Below, piece after piece: positions 63,801-64,000 of a stretch of 64,000 nt of DNA. The notes under the pieces are model-generated. The model ran no database searches, was not told the origin of the DNA, and saw only the letters and a list, made by a program, of their open reading frames with translations. Each line of letters opens with the position of its first letter. Within the stretch, counting starts at the first letter, position 1. The position numbers and the translations under genes were made by a program. The stretch is from an uncultured Methanobrevibacter sp. (GTDB taxonomy: Archaea; Methanobacteriota; Methanobacteria; Methanobacteriales; Methanobacteriaceae). The stretch is taken from the NCBI RefSeq assembly GCF_947169325.1, contig NZ_CAMVPN010000004.1:1-64000 (forward strand), read 5' to 3'.

Positions 63801-64000
63801 TGTACCGTTTGTTGTGCTGATGTCGTCATAGTATGTATCAAGATACATCAGTACCGGATCGAATCCGTATCCGGTAAACAATCTGGTAGTGCCGTTCTGG
63901 TAGTTTACCTTGACGTTTGATGTCAGTGTAATGTTTTTGTTGAACAGTTCTGTTTCAACATCCTCGTGGAAATCCCACTCTTGAGAGACATATGTAACTC
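60849..64000 (-). CDS. Large adhesin-like protein, 5' end beyond the window
   Basis: The frame stays open to the window edge (...TYVSQEWDFHEDVETELFNKNITLTSNVKVNYQNGTTRLFTGYGF...); multiple Ig-like SGDD(K/T)Y repeats. Confidence 0.9.
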   Translation of the reverse strand, partial: VTYVSQEWDFHEDVETELFNKNITLTSNVKVNYQNGTTRLFTGYGFDPVLMYLDTYYDDISTTNGTITVFNSKGTQILSKSIRELNYDNGRYYLSYSDFENKDFGDNITVKYSNGNERDGETTLDVLWKDVESDDFAPTVNSDVDDYYGDFINMDIPDALNDGQIIVTIKFKNNHGSTISNMNVTTDFDSQAVYRFNVADIKASTENGDLNLALSDLGFYETNGAYDIDVKFTADGNDILDVVNSSIDVKFSEEILISINDTSRYTMELPFASARVFEPISAYGELYIDGVLYSHKIFEKGLITFYSSPQWAVGNHTAELRVCDSEFGTVLNSSETSFETLAQSGDVEVSIDSAVKENENAIVEIDVPKDGDVFIQIDNGEKVKYTLKKGSNTVDLGILAYGNHTIYVSYNTTLEDGSVSFYNNYLSLFVGDDGHWLNLPEPLVLDNDDTVKMNFGSDAKGNVSLTIDGVEVANMELVNGSAELTLTDYFTGVDKYGEHTYNITYSGDDTHDGLSKAGVFNVTYLFKDNLIKEGFPLREYYTIIITLPGDAKGTVQLVTENKKLSSQVSNGQAAFEVDGLDIGEHDITVSYSGDDKYPATSYSNILNVSYYAVVGILGEGKRIVSLTLPANATGNLIVYNDNTASQLCSVPVVNGKASADLSQVSVGKYELRAVYDGSDYDVRSFATEFDVLPEIYISQDIVIGQTGQIFVDLDNSTGHLLVLVEGISPKLLEITDGKINYTFDTEGMSKGNHTVNFQYFGNSFDGNIFYAVNKDTGYPMPINYNMHLLPKDPSVNMTSGDDWIIVDCGNATGTIELYVNGVKEGVFNIVNGIAMIDMSNFRDGNYNLTFKYSGDSIYDGFTRELNMDVVHKVPTITAKNTNVLYTAKGKYSVTVRDEEGNLVSGTKVSFVIGGKVYGTAKTNSKGVASIVIGKNPGTYKITAKALGVNVTKTLTVKHLVTLKKVTVKRSAKSLVLTATLSKVNKKYLKNKKITFKFNGKKYTAKTNKKGVAKVTIKSTVLKKLKVGKKVTYQATYIKDTVKKSIKVKK

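Overview
The window looks like a Methanobacteriales chromosome, most likely Methanobrevibacter. It is AT-rich, with archaeal TATA boxes, many adhesin-like proteins (ALPs), and methanogen genes such as comA, hdrABC, cpgS, mtxX and the MetE/DUF1890/DUF1894 cluster. Housekeeping content includes a DUF39-ferredoxin protein, an uppS-TatD pair, cbiF/cobM, hypBA, one tRNA-Ala(GGC), rad50-mre11, herA-nurA, GGGP synthase and ribosomal protein L40e (absent from the supplied ORF track). Both ends carry large beta-helix/Ig-like ALPs: 1-3.9 kb, including a multiply frameshifted pseudogene, and 52.7-64 kb, where the last gene runs off the window. The strongest unexplained signals are: (1) a near-identical ~20-bp element a few bp upstream of the TATA box of three separate DNA-processing operons (mre11-rad50, nurA-herA and a UvrD-like helicase plus Fe-S nuclease pair), which suggests a shared regulon; (2) a tight operon comA - DUF39/ferredoxin - hdrC - hdrB - hdrA in which HdrA carries a fused MvhD-like domain lacking all canonical Cys ligands and HdrB has a C-to-T change in its second CCG motif, which suggests a specialised Hdr paralogue for coenzyme M or thiol biosynthesis; (3) two tandem membrane-anchored TIR proteins; (4) a signal-peptide-less beta-helix protein paired with a YqhA-like membrane protein. 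No searches were run. Family names rest on motif recognition.
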